Origin: Hyphomicrobiales bacterium
GTDB taxonomy: Bacteria; Pseudomonadota; Alphaproteobacteria; Rhizobiales; Rhizobiaceae
Assembly: GCA_900473685.1 (NCBI GenBank)
Contig: UCNE01000016.1
Coordinates: 1 to 64,000 of the forward strand
Length of the DNA: 64,000 nt
Reading direction: 5' to 3'
How positions within the stretch are numbered: the stretch's first letter is position 1; the number at the start of each line of letters is the position of its first letter. Positions 8,925 through 16,908 of the stretch are shown piece by piece. The position numbers and the translations under genes are program-made. A model generated the notes under the pieces. It was not told the origin of the DNA. It saw only the letters and a program-made list of their open reading frames with translations, and made no database searches.

Positions 8925-9866
8925 TCAGGCCCTCACAATTTCGGCTTCATCGACACCGAGTTCGGCGGCAATGGTGGTCTGCATTTCCCGGCGTTCATCT
9001 GCCGATTTGAAACGGACATAGTGCAGGCGCGGGAAGCGTTTCTTCAGGAATTCCATGCCCTGGTAGGGCGAGGTGTTGGCAAGGATGATCAACGGTTTAC
9101 CCGGCTCGGTGCTATCGGCGGCAGCGCGCATGGCCCCCAGATCATGCCCGTCGATCGAGCGGCAGGTGACGCCGAAGGAAGCGACACGAGCAGCAAGGTC
9201 ACCGAGGTCGAGAACCGACGACATTGCGCCGTCGCATTGCTGGCGATTGACGTCGACGATAACGCGGACGTTGTCGATGCCGTGGTAGGCCATCGCCGCC
9301 AGGCATTCCCAGGTCTGCCCCTCCTGGAACTCGCCGTCCGACATATAGACCCAGACCTTGCCGGGCTCGCCCTTGCGCTTGCGGGCCCAAGCGATACCGG
9401 CGGCCATCGACAGCCCCTGCGCTAGCGAACCGGTGGTGACTTCCATGCCTGGGCTGTGCTCGGCGCCGATCATCTCGACCGACCCGCCATCGACGTTGAA
9501 ATGGTCGAGCGCATGTTCGTCCATGCGGCCGACCTGGATCAGGGCCGAATAGATCACCAACGCATAATGGGCCGGCGAGATGATCAGCCGGTCGAATTCA
9601 GGCGCAAACGGGCCGTGATAACCGGCGCCGGTAAAGGCGTCCGGGTTGGTGGCGGACGGCACGCCGCCGAAAGGCAACGGCACCTTCGGCAATGTCGGTT
9701 CGCCGAGTGTCAGGGCCTCGTTGTAAAGAAAGGCAAGGCTTTCAGCGGCTGAACACGCCTGGCTGAGATAGCCGCCATTGTTGCGCATCGTGTGAAGAAA
9801 GACGCGCTTGCGAATACCGGCGGCGACGTCTTCCGTGGTCTGCTGGTTGGAGAGGTTCATGCTCAA
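8925..9866 (-). CDS. Transketolase, N-terminal (diphosphate-binding) subunit
   Basis: A 313-residue protein equal to the first half of transketolase. The thiamine-diphosphate/Mg motif runs from [12 protein letters not shown] through to N-R-Q-Q-C-D-G (roughly residues 175-210), matching the usual G-D-G...N pattern except that the first glycine is serine. The H-S-P-G-M-E sequence and a histidine-containing I-S-P-A-H-Y motif are also present. The start codon overlaps the mtnA stop by 4 nt. Paired with the next gene it should form one transketolase active site. It probably handles a 1-substituted (methylthio or deoxy) ketose phosphate, judging only from the operon. Confidence 0.88.
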   Translation of the reverse strand: MSMNLSNQQTTEDVAAGIRKRVFLHTMRNNGGYLSQACSAAESLAFLYNEALTLGEPTLPKVPLPFGGVPSATNPDAFTGAGYHGPFAPEFDRLIISPAHYALVIYSALIQVGRMDEHALDHFNVDGGSVEMIGAEHSPGMEVTTGSLAQGLSMAAGIAWARKRKGEPGKVWVYMSDGEFQEGQTWECLAAMAYHGIDNVRVIVDVNRQQCDGAMSSVLDLGDLAARVASFGVTCRSIDGHDLGAMRAAADSTEPGKPLIILANTSPYQGMEFLKKRFPRLHYVRFKSADERREMQTTIAAELGVDEAEIVRA

Positions 9867-10957
9867 CTCCGTTCCGGAAACAGGGCTTTCAACCCTTGAG
9901 GCGAGGCATCGGCAATGCCGCGCTCGGTAATCAGGCCGGTGATCAACCGGGCCGGGGTAACGTCGAAGGCCGGATTGGCGGCGGGACTGCCCTCCGGCGA
10001 GATGCGAACCGTGGCAATGGAGCCATCGGCGGCGCGGCCTTGAACGAAGGTTACTTCCTCACTGTTGCGTTCCTCGATCGGGATTTCCCTGACGCCATCA
10101 TGCACGGTCCAGTCGATCGTGGGAGAGGGTAAGGCGACATAGAAGGGAACGCCGTTATCCTTGGCGGCAAGCGCTTTCAGATAGGTACCGATCTTGTTGC
10201 AGACATCGCCGTCGGCGGTGGTGCGGTCCGTGCCGACGATCACCATGTCGATCTGGCCATGCTGCATCAGATGGCCGCCGGCATTGTCGACGATCAGCGT
10301 ATGCGGCACGCCATGGCCGTTCAGCTCCCAGGCGGTCAACTGGGCGCCCTGGTTGCGCGGGCGCGTCTCATCCACGTAAACATGGACCGCAATGCCTTCT
10401 TCCGTTGCCATATAGATTGGCGCAGTGGCCGTGCCGTAGTCGACGGTGGCCAGCCAACCGGCATTGCAATGGGTAAGAATGTTGACGGGTTCACCGGGCT
10501 TCTTGCGGGCGGCGATTTCGCGGATAACCTTCAGTCCGTTGGCGCCGATGCTGCGGTTAAGCTGTACATCTTCCTCGGCGATCTCCGCTGCACGGCGATA
10601 AGCCGCTGCCGCCCGTTCTGAAACCGGCACCGTTCGTAGGCCGTTGCGCATTTCATCGAGCGCCCAACGCAGGTTGATCGCGGTCGGCCGTGTCTCGTGC
10701 AGCACGTCCCAAACAGCATCCAGCGCTGCATCGCTGGCGTCTTCCTGCATGGCGATGGCGACACCATAGGCGGCAGTGACCCCGATCAGCGGTGCACCAC
10801 GCACCCACATGTCACGGATAGCAATGGCGACATCATCGACGGTCTTCAGTGTGACGACCCGGAACTCGTGCGGCAGCCAGCGCTGGTCGATAATATCGAC
10901 CGACCGGCCATCCTCGTTAAGCCAGATGGTGTGGTAGTGGCAATCTCCGACGTTCAA
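9863..10957 (-). CDS. mtnA: S-methyl-5-thioribose-1-phosphate isomerase
   Basis: This 364-residue protein of the eIF2B-like isomerase family converts 5-methylthioribose-1-phosphate (or 5-deoxyribose-1-phosphate) to the 1-phosphate ketose. Both catalytic residues of the family are visible: C164 in T-H-C-N-A-G and D244 in V-G-T-D-R-T. The conserved R-G-A-P (53-56), the [10 protein letters not shown] segment near 196-205 and N-K-I-G-T-Y (254-259) bind phosphate and sugar. It overlaps mtnK upstream and the transketolase downstream by 4 nt each (ATGA), so the five genes are translated as one coupled unit. Confidence 0.94.
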   Translation of the reverse strand: MNVGDCHYHTIWLNEDGRSVDIIDQRWLPHEFRVVTLKTVDDVAIAIRDMWVRGAPLIGVTAAYGVAIAMQEDASDAALDAVWDVLHETRPTAINLRWALDEMRNGLRTVPVSERAAAAYRRAAEIAEEDVQLNRSIGANGLKVIREIAARKKPGEPVNILTHCNAGWLATVDYGTATAPIYMATEEGIAVHVYVDETRPRNQGAQLTAWELNGHGVPHTLIVDNAGGHLMQHGQIDMVIVGTDRTTADGDVCNKIGTYLKALAAKDNGVPFYVALPSPTIDWTVHDGVREIPIEERNSEEVTFVQGRAADGSIATVRISPEGSPAANPAFDVTPARLITGLITERGIADASPQGLKALFPERS

Positions 10958-12222
10958 ATGACTGTCTCCTTCTCGAGGCGTTCCGCAAGCGCATTGATCT
11001 CGGCAATGCTGTGAATGCGGCGCCGATTGACGGCTAGATGGCGCCCGAGCTTGAGCGCCTTGGTTTCGCAGCGTGCCCGGACATCCGGGTCTTCGATGGT
11101 TTCAAAATCGGCATTATGGGCAAGGCCGAGAATGCGGCGGTGCATCTCGATGCCGGCAAAACCGAGCATGTCGGTCCACAATGTCTGCAGCACCTCATTC
11201 AGCGCCTGTTCCGATCCCAGATGATCGCCCTGGTCTTCAAACAAGGTGCGCTGATAAAGGATGCCGGTACGCTCGGTCCGCCAGAGATGCGAAAACTCGG
11301 TGCGGAAGGTCTCCCAGATCTCGACGATAACGCCAAGAAGGTAGGCTCGCATCTCCTCGCGGCTGCCGTCCTGTCCGTGACCGGACTGCGAAAAATAGCT
11401 CATCCAGAAATTCGACAGCAGCATGCCGACATCGAGAGCCATCGGTCCATAGAATGCAAATTCCGGATCGATGACTTTCGTTTCCGTCTCGATCACCATG
11501 ACCGAACCGGTGTGCAGGTCGCCATGCAGCAGCGTTTCAGCATTGGCGGTAAACAGATGCTTCAGCCGTTGCGCCTCGACCTTGAGGTCGCGGTCGGCGC
11601 GCAGTTGAGCAACGATACCGTCAAGCTGTGGCGTGGTGAAATGATTGAGCTTGGCGTCGAAATAGGGATCGGAGAAGACCAGGTTTTCAGTGATGTCGCA
11701 AAGCTCGACATTATCGGCAAACAGCGCCAGATCTTCCTTGCGCTTGCGCGCTTCCATCGACAGATCGGAGCCGCGAAACAGCGTGCGGGCAAGGAACAGG
11801 CCAAGGTCACGGCCGATCTTCGGCAGTTGTCGTCCATCAATCAGCGCCCGACGCAGGATCACGTGCGGCGTCAGGAATTCCATGACGATGATCGCCTGAT
11901 CGCGGTCGAAATAAAGAACCTCCGGCACCATACCGGGATCGCGTTCCGCCTCGCGCTTCAGCGCATGATACTCGAAATAGGAGCGTTTCAGCGGCAGCGG
12001 CCAGCTCTCGCCGACAAGGCGCACATAAGGCAGCGCCTGCTTGACGATAACGCTGCCGGCGTCGCCGTCGACGATGAAAACGAGATTGAGATTACCGTCG
12101 CCGACTTCACGCACTTTCCAGCGCGTACTCTCTGTGCCGATCCTGCCGGCCAGGGCAGCGTTGCTGCCCAGCCGCTGCGGCAAGGTCTCGGGCGTCAGCG
12201 CTTCGAAATTGTTCGTACTCAT
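10954..12222 (-). CDS. mtnK: 5-methylthioribose kinase
   Basis: A 422-residue kinase of the choline-kinase/APH fold, matching MtnK. The catalytic loop is [10 protein letters not shown], followed by the metal-binding [10 protein letters not shown] motif about 20 residues later. The Q-A-L-P-Y-V-R and E-S-W-P-L segments near the N-terminus are also MtnK-like. I use ATG 12222, which has GGAGG 4 nt upstream. It phosphorylates 5-methylthioribose at C1 with ATP. No methylthioadenosine nucleosidase is encoded in the window, so free methylthioribose (or 5-deoxyribose) from the adjacent importer is the likely substrate. It is first in the mtnK-mtnA-transketolase-RLP operon and divergent from the importer. 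Confidence 0.93.
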   Translation of the reverse strand: MSTNNFEALTPETLPQRLGSNAALAGRIGTESTRWKVREVGDGNLNLVFIVDGDAGSVIVKQALPYVRLVGESWPLPLKRSYFEYHALKREAERDPGMVPEVLYFDRDQAIIVMEFLTPHVILRRALIDGRQLPKIGRDLGLFLARTLFRGSDLSMEARKRKEDLALFADNVELCDITENLVFSDPYFDAKLNHFTTPQLDGIVAQLRADRDLKVEAQRLKHLFTANAETLLHGDLHTGSVMVIETETKVIDPEFAFYGPMALDVGMLLSNFWMSYFSQSGHGQDGSREEMRAYLLGVIVEIWETFRTEFSHLWRTERTGILYQRTLFEDQGDHLGSEQALNEVLQTLWTDMLGFAGIEMHRRILGLAHNADFETIEDPDVRARCETKALKLGRHLAVNRRRIHSIAEINALAERLEKETVI

Positions 12223-12354
12223 GATTCCTCCTCTCCATCGGAGCGGCGCGCCGGGCAGAAAAACACCCGGCACTCTCCTCGTTCCGCTCCCGGCATCATG
12301 CGTCTCCACACGCATTCACGCCGTCCTTTCTCTTTTGGTAAGCCACCATTCTGT

Positions 12355-12379
12355 CAAATGTCAATGGGCTTGACATTTG
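12355..12379. promoter_or_regulatory. Perfect operator palindrome shared by the mtn and sugar-ABC operons
   Basis: CAAATGTCAA and its exact reverse complement TTGACATTTG are separated by 5 nt in the 196-nt gap between divergent mtnK and the ABC ATPase gene. It lies 40 nt before the ATPase start and 133 nt before mtnK. A single site here would control both operons together. The SorC regulator encoded at 19-20 kb is the best candidate binder. Confidence 0.65.
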
Positions 12380-12418
12380 ATTAGATGGCAGCCTAACCTG
12401 ATGATCAGGGAGGAGCAG

Positions 12419-13927
12419 ATGATACAGGAACACGTTTTCCGTATTGAGGGTCTGCGCAAATCGTTCGGTCCAATCCAGGTGCTGGGTGGAGTTGATCTGA
12501 ATTTGCGCGCCGGGGCCGTCACGGTGCTGATGGGCGCCAACGGAGCAGGAAAATCGACACTCGTGAGGATCGTCAGCGGCGTCTATGAACGCGACGCCGG
12601 AACAATCACGCTCGCCGGTCAACCTTATGCGCCGGCAACGCCCGCAGAAGCCATCCGGTCCGGTGTCGTCACCGTGCACCAGAACATCAATGATGGTGTC
12701 GTCGCCGATCTGGATGTCGCCACCAACCTGACGCTCGACCGGTTGAACGGCCGTGGCGCTCACCTCATTTTCAATCCCCGCCGCGTTCGCCGCGAGGCGC
12801 AGGCCGTCGCCGACCGTATGGGGCTGGCCATCGATCTCAACGCCACGGTCGCCGATCTTTCACTGGCCGACCGCCAGATGGTGTCGATCGCCCGCGCCAT
12901 GGCGCATGAGCCCAAGGTACTCATTCTCGATGAGCCGACCTCGTCGCTGTCGAGTGCAGAAGCTGACCGGCTGTTCGAACTTGTCGACCGCTTGCGCGCC
13001 CGTGGCGTTGCCATCCTTTATATCTCACACCGCATGTCCGACATCCGGCGGCTCGCCGACAGCATCGTTTCCCTGCGGGATGGCCGCATTGCCGGGCTGT
13101 TTGAGGGCGAGAACCTCGACTACGAGGGCGCCGTCAACGCTATGCTCGGGCAGAAGATCAGCCTGAGCAATATCGTCGTTCGCGATGGCACTGCCCCGGT
13201 GTTCAAGGCAGAAAAGCTGACGATCGCACGAGGCGCAAAACCGTTCTCGATAACGCTGGGCGATGGCGAAGTGGTGGCGGTCACCGGACTTGTCGGTGTC
13301 GGCAAAACCGCCTTGGCCGAAACCCTGTTCGGTGCTCGCGCCCCAGTCTCAGGCTCAATGACGCTTGACGGCCGCGCCTATGCGCCAAAATCGACTCGGG
13401 CAGCAATCGATCAGGGTGTCTTCCTCGTCGCCAAGGATCGTGGTGACAGCGGCATCGTTCCGGATTTCAACATCTACGAGAATGTCAGCCTGCCGTTTCT
13501 GAAGCGGATCTCGAATTTTGGCATTTCCAACCGCCGGGCCGAGCGGACGCAGGCGCGGCAACAGATTTCGGCACTCGGCATCGTCTGCCGCACCGAGCGC
13601 GACGAGATGCACACATTGTCGGGCGGCAACCAGCAGAAGGTCATGGTTGGCCGGTGGCTCAGCCAAGCGTCGCGCCTGCTCATTCTCGACGAACCGTTCC
13701 AGGGCGTCGATATTTCCGCCCGCCGGGACATCGCCGCCAAACTGCGGGCATCCGCTTCCGGCCGCGCCACCATCGTTTTCCTGACCGAGCTTGATGAAGC
13801 CTTCGAGATCGCCGACCGCATTCTGGTGATGTCGGAACACACGCTGGTCGGCGAGCACCGCAACGCCGGCGTCAACGTCGACAGACTTCTGGCCGAAATT
13901 GCCGGCCAACACGAAATGGTACTTTAG
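12419..13927 (+). CDS. Ribose-type sugar ABC transporter, double ATPase subunit (RbsA-like)
   Basis: A 502-residue protein with two fused ABC domains, the usual length for carbohydrate uptake transporter-2 ATPases. The first domain has a canonical Walker A (G-A-N-G-A-G-K-S-T) and a Walker B ending L-I-L-D-E-P-T-S-S-L. The second has a shortened Walker A (G-L-V-G-V-G-K-T) and a complete signature L-S-G-G-N-Q-Q-K. Such asymmetry is normal for RbsA. I start at ATG 12419, preceded by AGGGAGGAG. The permease begins 2 nt after its stop. The mtn operon is divergent and shares the operator at 12355, so methylthioribose or deoxyribose is the likely cargo. Confidence 0.9.
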   Translation: MIQEHVFRIEGLRKSFGPIQVLGGVDLNLRAGAVTVLMGANGAGKSTLVRIVSGVYERDAGTITLAGQPYAPATPAEAIRSGVVTVHQNINDGVVADLDVATNLTLDRLNGRGAHLIFNPRRVRREAQAVADRMGLAIDLNATVADLSLADRQMVSIARAMAHEPKVLILDEPTSSLSSAEADRLFELVDRLRARGVAILYISHRMSDIRRLADSIVSLRDGRIAGLFEGENLDYEGAVNAMLGQKISLSNIVVRDGTAPVFKAEKLTIARGAKPFSITLGDGEVVAVTGLVGVGKTALAETLFGARAPVSGSMTLDGRAYAPKSTRAAIDQGVFLVAKDRGDSGIVPDFNIYENVSLPFLKRISNFGISNRRAERTQARQQISALGIVCRTERDEMHTLSGGNQQKVMVGRWLSQASRLLILDEPFQGVDISARRDIAAKLRASASGRATIVFLTELDEAFEIADRILVMSEHTLVGEHRNAGVNVDRLLAEIAGQHEMVL

Positions 13928-13929
13928 AC

Positions 13930-14988
13930 ATGAGCATTGAACAGACGACCGCCAGCCCATCCGCACACAAGGCCGCGCCGCCGGCCGCAGCGCTTACACC
14001 GCGAGAGATCGCCATCAAGTATGGCTTCATCACGTTGCTCTTCGGCATGATCCTCTATTTCTGCATCATGACCAGCGGCTTTGCCTCGCCGCAGAGCGCG
14101 GTCTTCATCTTCCAATCTGTGTCGATCACCGGCATCCTGGCGCTCGGCGTGACCGCCACACTGGTGGTCGGCGGCTTCGACCTGTCGATCGGATCGGTCG
14201 CCACCACCGCGATGATGGCGTCGTCCTACGTGATGGTGGTGATGGGGGGCGACGCGTTGACCGCAACGCTTGTCTGCCTTGCCATCGGCGTCCTCGTCGG
14301 TCTGATCAACGGTTTCCTGATCGTCTACATGCGCGTGCCGGATCTGCTGGCGACGCTCGGCATGATGTTCCTGCTGGTCGGCCTACAGCGTATTCCGACC
14401 GAAGGCCGCTCGATCGCCACCGGCATGAGCATGCCGGACGGATCGACTGCCACTGGCACCTTCAGCCCCGCCTTCCTGGCGCTTGGCCGTCACCGTTTCG
14501 ATTTCATCCTGCCCAATCTGGTGCCGGTGTCGGTCGTGGTGCTGATCGTGCTCGCCATCCTCATCTGGTTCTTCCTGGAATATACCCGGTTCGGCCGGAT
14601 GATGTATGCGGTCGGTTCGAATGAGCGGGCCGCTGGCCTGGCGGGCGCACCGGTCAATGCCTACAAGATCTGGGCCTATATCATCTCCGGCGTCTTCGCC
14701 TCGATCGGCGGCATTTTGCTGGCGGCTCGTCTCGGGCGCGGCGACATCGCATCGGGTAACAACTTGCTGCTGGATTCCGTCGCCGCTGCCCTGATCGGCT
14801 TTGCCGTCCTTGGCGCTGCCAAGCCGAATGCGTTCGGCACCGCTATCGGCGCATTGTTCGTCGGCGTGCTCTTGCAGGGCCTGACGATGATGAACGCACC
14901 CTATTACACCCAGGACTTCGTCAAGGGCTTCGTGCTCGTCATTGCCCTGGTGTTCACCTTTGCGCTCTCGAGGAGGGGCAAACGCTGA
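13930..14988 (+). CDS. Sugar ABC transporter permease (RbsC-like)
   Basis: A 352-residue hydrophobic protein of the branched-chain/ribose permease family, with about eight to ten membrane helices and a polar N-terminal tail of about 30 residues. The G-G-F-D-L-S-I-G-S-V motif near residues 78-87 and E-R-A-A-G-L-A-G-A-P-V-N (the loop contacting the ATPase) are hallmarks of RbsC. It would form the homodimeric channel of the importer with the ATPase just upstream and the binding protein downstream. Confidence 0.9.
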   Translation: MSIEQTTASPSAHKAAPPAAALTPREIAIKYGFITLLFGMILYFCIMTSGFASPQSAVFIFQSVSITGILALGVTATLVVGGFDLSIGSVATTAMMASSYVMVVMGGDALTATLVCLAIGVLVGLINGFLIVYMRVPDLLATLGMMFLLVGLQRIPTEGRSIATGMSMPDGSTATGTFSPAFLALGRHRFDFILPNLVPVSVVVLIVLAILIWFFLEYTRFGRMMYAVGSNERAAGLAGAPVNAYKIWAYIISGVFASIGGILLAARLGRGDIASGNNLLLDSVAAALIGFAVLGAAKPNAFGTAIGALFVGVLLQGLTMMNAPYYTQDFVKGFVLVIALVFTFALSRRGKR

Positions 14989-15049
14989 GGAGCAAAGCTC
15001 CGTGCGGGACTGCAAATCAAACAACAAGTCTATTGTGGAGGAGACCCTT

Positions 15050-16102
15050 ATGACTTTTACACGGAGAACTTTTTCAAAACTGACGCTTGGAATAATGGCC
15101 GCAACGACGCTGGGAGGCGTGTCATTTGCCGCCGACATGCCGGCACCATTCGACAAGCCAGGTGACGTCAAGATCGCCCTCGTGCGCTATCTGTCGACGG
15201 GTGATTTCTTCCAGTCCTATCTGTCGGGCGTGGAATCGCAGGCCAAGGCGCTCGGCGTCGATCTGCGTGTGCTCGACAGCCGCCAGGACGCAGCCCTGCA
15301 GGCCGATATGGTCGATCAGGCGATCGCACTTGGCGTTCAGGGCATCATCATCCAGCACGGCCTGACGGAATCCATGAAGGAAGCGGCACAGCGCGCCGTG
15401 GACGCCGGCATCAAGGTCGTCGCCTTCGACGTCAATGTCGAGAACGAGAAGATCCCACAGGTCGAGCAGTCCGACCGCGACCTCGCCCGCCTGGCACTGG
15501 AGCAGGCCGTCAAGGACAATGGCGAGAGCTGGAAGGCCGGCTATGTCTATGTCGCTGGCATTGCGCCGCTCGACCGCCGCGACGAGACCTGGAAGGAATT
15601 CAAGAAGAAGTATTCGGGCATCAATGAAGCCGCCATGTTCGGCACAATGGATAACCCGATTGCCAACTCGGTCGCCAACCAGGCGCGCTCGGTCATTTCC
15701 GCCAATCCGGACATCACCGTCATGTTCGCGCCCTACGACGAATTCGCCAAGGGCGTGAAGATTGCTGTCGATGAAGCCGGCATGTCGTCGAGCGTCAAGA
15801 TTTACTCAGCCGACATCTCGACCTCCGATATCGCCGCCATGCGCGAACCGGACAGTGCCTGGGCAGCAACCGCCGCGACCAACCCGGCCGTTGTCGGCCA
15901 GGTCTCGGTGCGTACGCTGGCGATGATGCTGGCCGGCGAAGATCCGGGCCGCAGCGTCATCGTCCCGCCGACGCTGATCACCCAGAAGGACCTCAACGAC
16001 AACGACATCAAGAACATGGAAGAACTCGGCGCCAAGTTGCCGCAGTTTGCCCATGCCGATGTCGCCATGCCGGCATGGATGCCCAATCCCAACGCCAAGT
16101 AA
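15050..16102 (+). CDS. Sugar ABC transporter substrate-binding protein with Tat signal
   Basis: This 350-residue periplasmic binding protein has the RbsB fold (peripla_BP_4). It begins M-T-F-T-R-R-T-F-S-K followed by a hydrophobic stretch and a likely cleavage after S-F-A, which is a twin-arginine signal rather than the usual Sec signal. ATG 15050 has GGAGGAG upstream. It follows the permease by 61 nt and ends the transport operon before a strong terminator. The ligand is inferred to be methylthioribose or 5-deoxyribose because of the divergent kinase/isomerase operon. Confidence 0.88.
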   Translation: MTFTRRTFSKLTLGIMAATTLGGVSFAADMPAPFDKPGDVKIALVRYLSTGDFFQSYLSGVESQAKALGVDLRVLDSRQDAALQADMVDQAIALGVQGIIIQHGLTESMKEAAQRAVDAGIKVVAFDVNVENEKIPQVEQSDRDLARLALEQAVKDNGESWKAGYVYVAGIAPLDRRDETWKEFKKKYSGINEAAMFGTMDNPIANSVANQARSVISANPDITVMFAPYDEFAKGVKIAVDEAGMSSSVKIYSADISTSDIAAMREPDSAWAATAATNPAVVGQVSVRTLAMMLAGEDPGRSVIVPPTLITQKDLNDNDIKNMEELGAKLPQFAHADVAMPAWMPNPNAK

Positions 16103-16122
16103 GAGACCGCTTGGCGAACTTC

Positions 16123-16149
16123 AGGGCGGCCCTCGGGTCGCCCTTTTTT
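16123..16149 (+). terminator. Rho-independent terminator of the sugar ABC operon
   Basis: A 10-bp stem (AGGGCGGCCC with GGGTCGCCCT, one G-T pair) is followed directly by six T residues, 21 nt after the binding-protein stop. Confidence 0.85.
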
Positions 16150-16183
16150 GTTCGGTGAAGAGTGTCCGCCAGCAATTGCATGA

Positions 16184-16210
16184 GATATACATTTTTGATA
16201 TATGTATATC
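16184..16210. promoter_or_regulatory. Candidate VapBC autoregulatory operator
   Basis: A perfect 9-bp inverted repeat (GATATACAT / ATGTATATC, 9-nt spacer) lies in an AT-rich promoter region ending 11 nt before the vapB start. VapBC complexes usually repress their own promoter through such palindromes. Confidence 0.6.
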
Positions 16211-16220
16211 TGAAGAGGAT

Positions 16221-16472
16221 ATGCACTTGGCTCTTTTTATTCGCGATGACACCGTCGATGCACTTGCGGTGCAGCTGCAGAAAGCTCTTAAGGCTCCGAG
16301 CAAGACGGAGGCGGTGAGGCGGGCTCTGCAGGGTGAACTTGATCGCGTTCAACAGCAGCGCCCGTTGCGGGAGCGGATTGCCAAGGCGCAGGCTATGGCT
16401 GGGGCCATGGGCGCAAACGATCCGAATTTCGATATGAAACCGTTCACCGATGAGATGTGGGATAATCTCTAA
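16221..16472 (+). CDS. vapB: VapB-type antitoxin
   Basis: An 83-residue antitoxin of the PSK/VapB transcription-factor type. The N-terminal segment L-F-I-R-D-D-T-V-D-A-L-A is a ribbon-helix-helix-like DNA-binding region, and P-S-K-T-E-A-V-R-R-A-L is the family signature. The acidic C-terminus (N-D-P-N-F-D...D-E-M-W-D) would wrap around the toxin. GAAGAGG precedes ATG 16221. Its TAA overlaps the toxin ATG by one base, ensuring coupled translation. It sits between the sugar ABC operon and the aldolase gene without an obvious functional link. Confidence 0.85.
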   Translation: MHLALFIRDDTVDALAVQLQKALKAPSKTEAVRRALQGELDRVQQQRPLRERIAKAQAMAGAMGANDPNFDMKPFTDEMWDNL

Positions 16473-16891
16473 TGTTCCTCGATGCATCCGTCATCGTGGC
16501 GATCATTGCCCGCGAACCCGGCTGGGAAGAGATCGTCAAGCGGCTGGAAATCGCCGATGGAGCATTCGTGATTTCGCCGGTCGTCCGTTTCGAAGCGGTG
16601 CTTGGCCTAGCTAGGAAGTTTCAGCAGCCAGACAAGCCGAAAAGCAAGGAGGCCGTTGCCACAGCCAATGCCGCCGTCACGGAATTCCTGTCGGCAATCG
16701 GGTCTACGGAGATTGCGGTGACGCCGGAGATCGGCTCGGTAGCCATCGAGACAGCCATGATCTACGGCAAGGCGGTTGGACACCCGGCAGATCTCAATTT
16801 CGGAGACTGCTTCAGCTACGCCTGTGCAAAAGCGCTGAACATCGCCCTTGCATACAAGGGCGATGATTTCGCGTTGACCGACCTCGCCTGA
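16472..16891 (+). CDS. vapC: VapC-type PIN-domain ribonuclease toxin
   Basis: A 139-residue PIN-domain protein of normal VapC length. The acidic catalytic residues are in place: D4 (F-L-D-A-S), E41 (R-F-E-A-V-L-G), D112 (F-G-D-C-F-S-Y-A-C-A-K) and D131 near the C-terminus. VapC toxins cleave tRNA or rRNA at specific sites when freed from VapB. The gene overlaps vapB and is convergent with the aldolase gene (18-nt gap). Confidence 0.88.
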   Translation: MFLDASVIVAIIAREPGWEEIVKRLEIADGAFVISPVVRFEAVLGLARKFQQPDKPKSKEAVATANAAVTEFLSAIGSTEIAVTPEIGSVAIETAMIYGKAVGHPADLNFGDCFSYACAKALNIALAYKGDDFALTDLA

Positions 16892-16908
16892 ACAAGGTCG
16901 CGATACGG

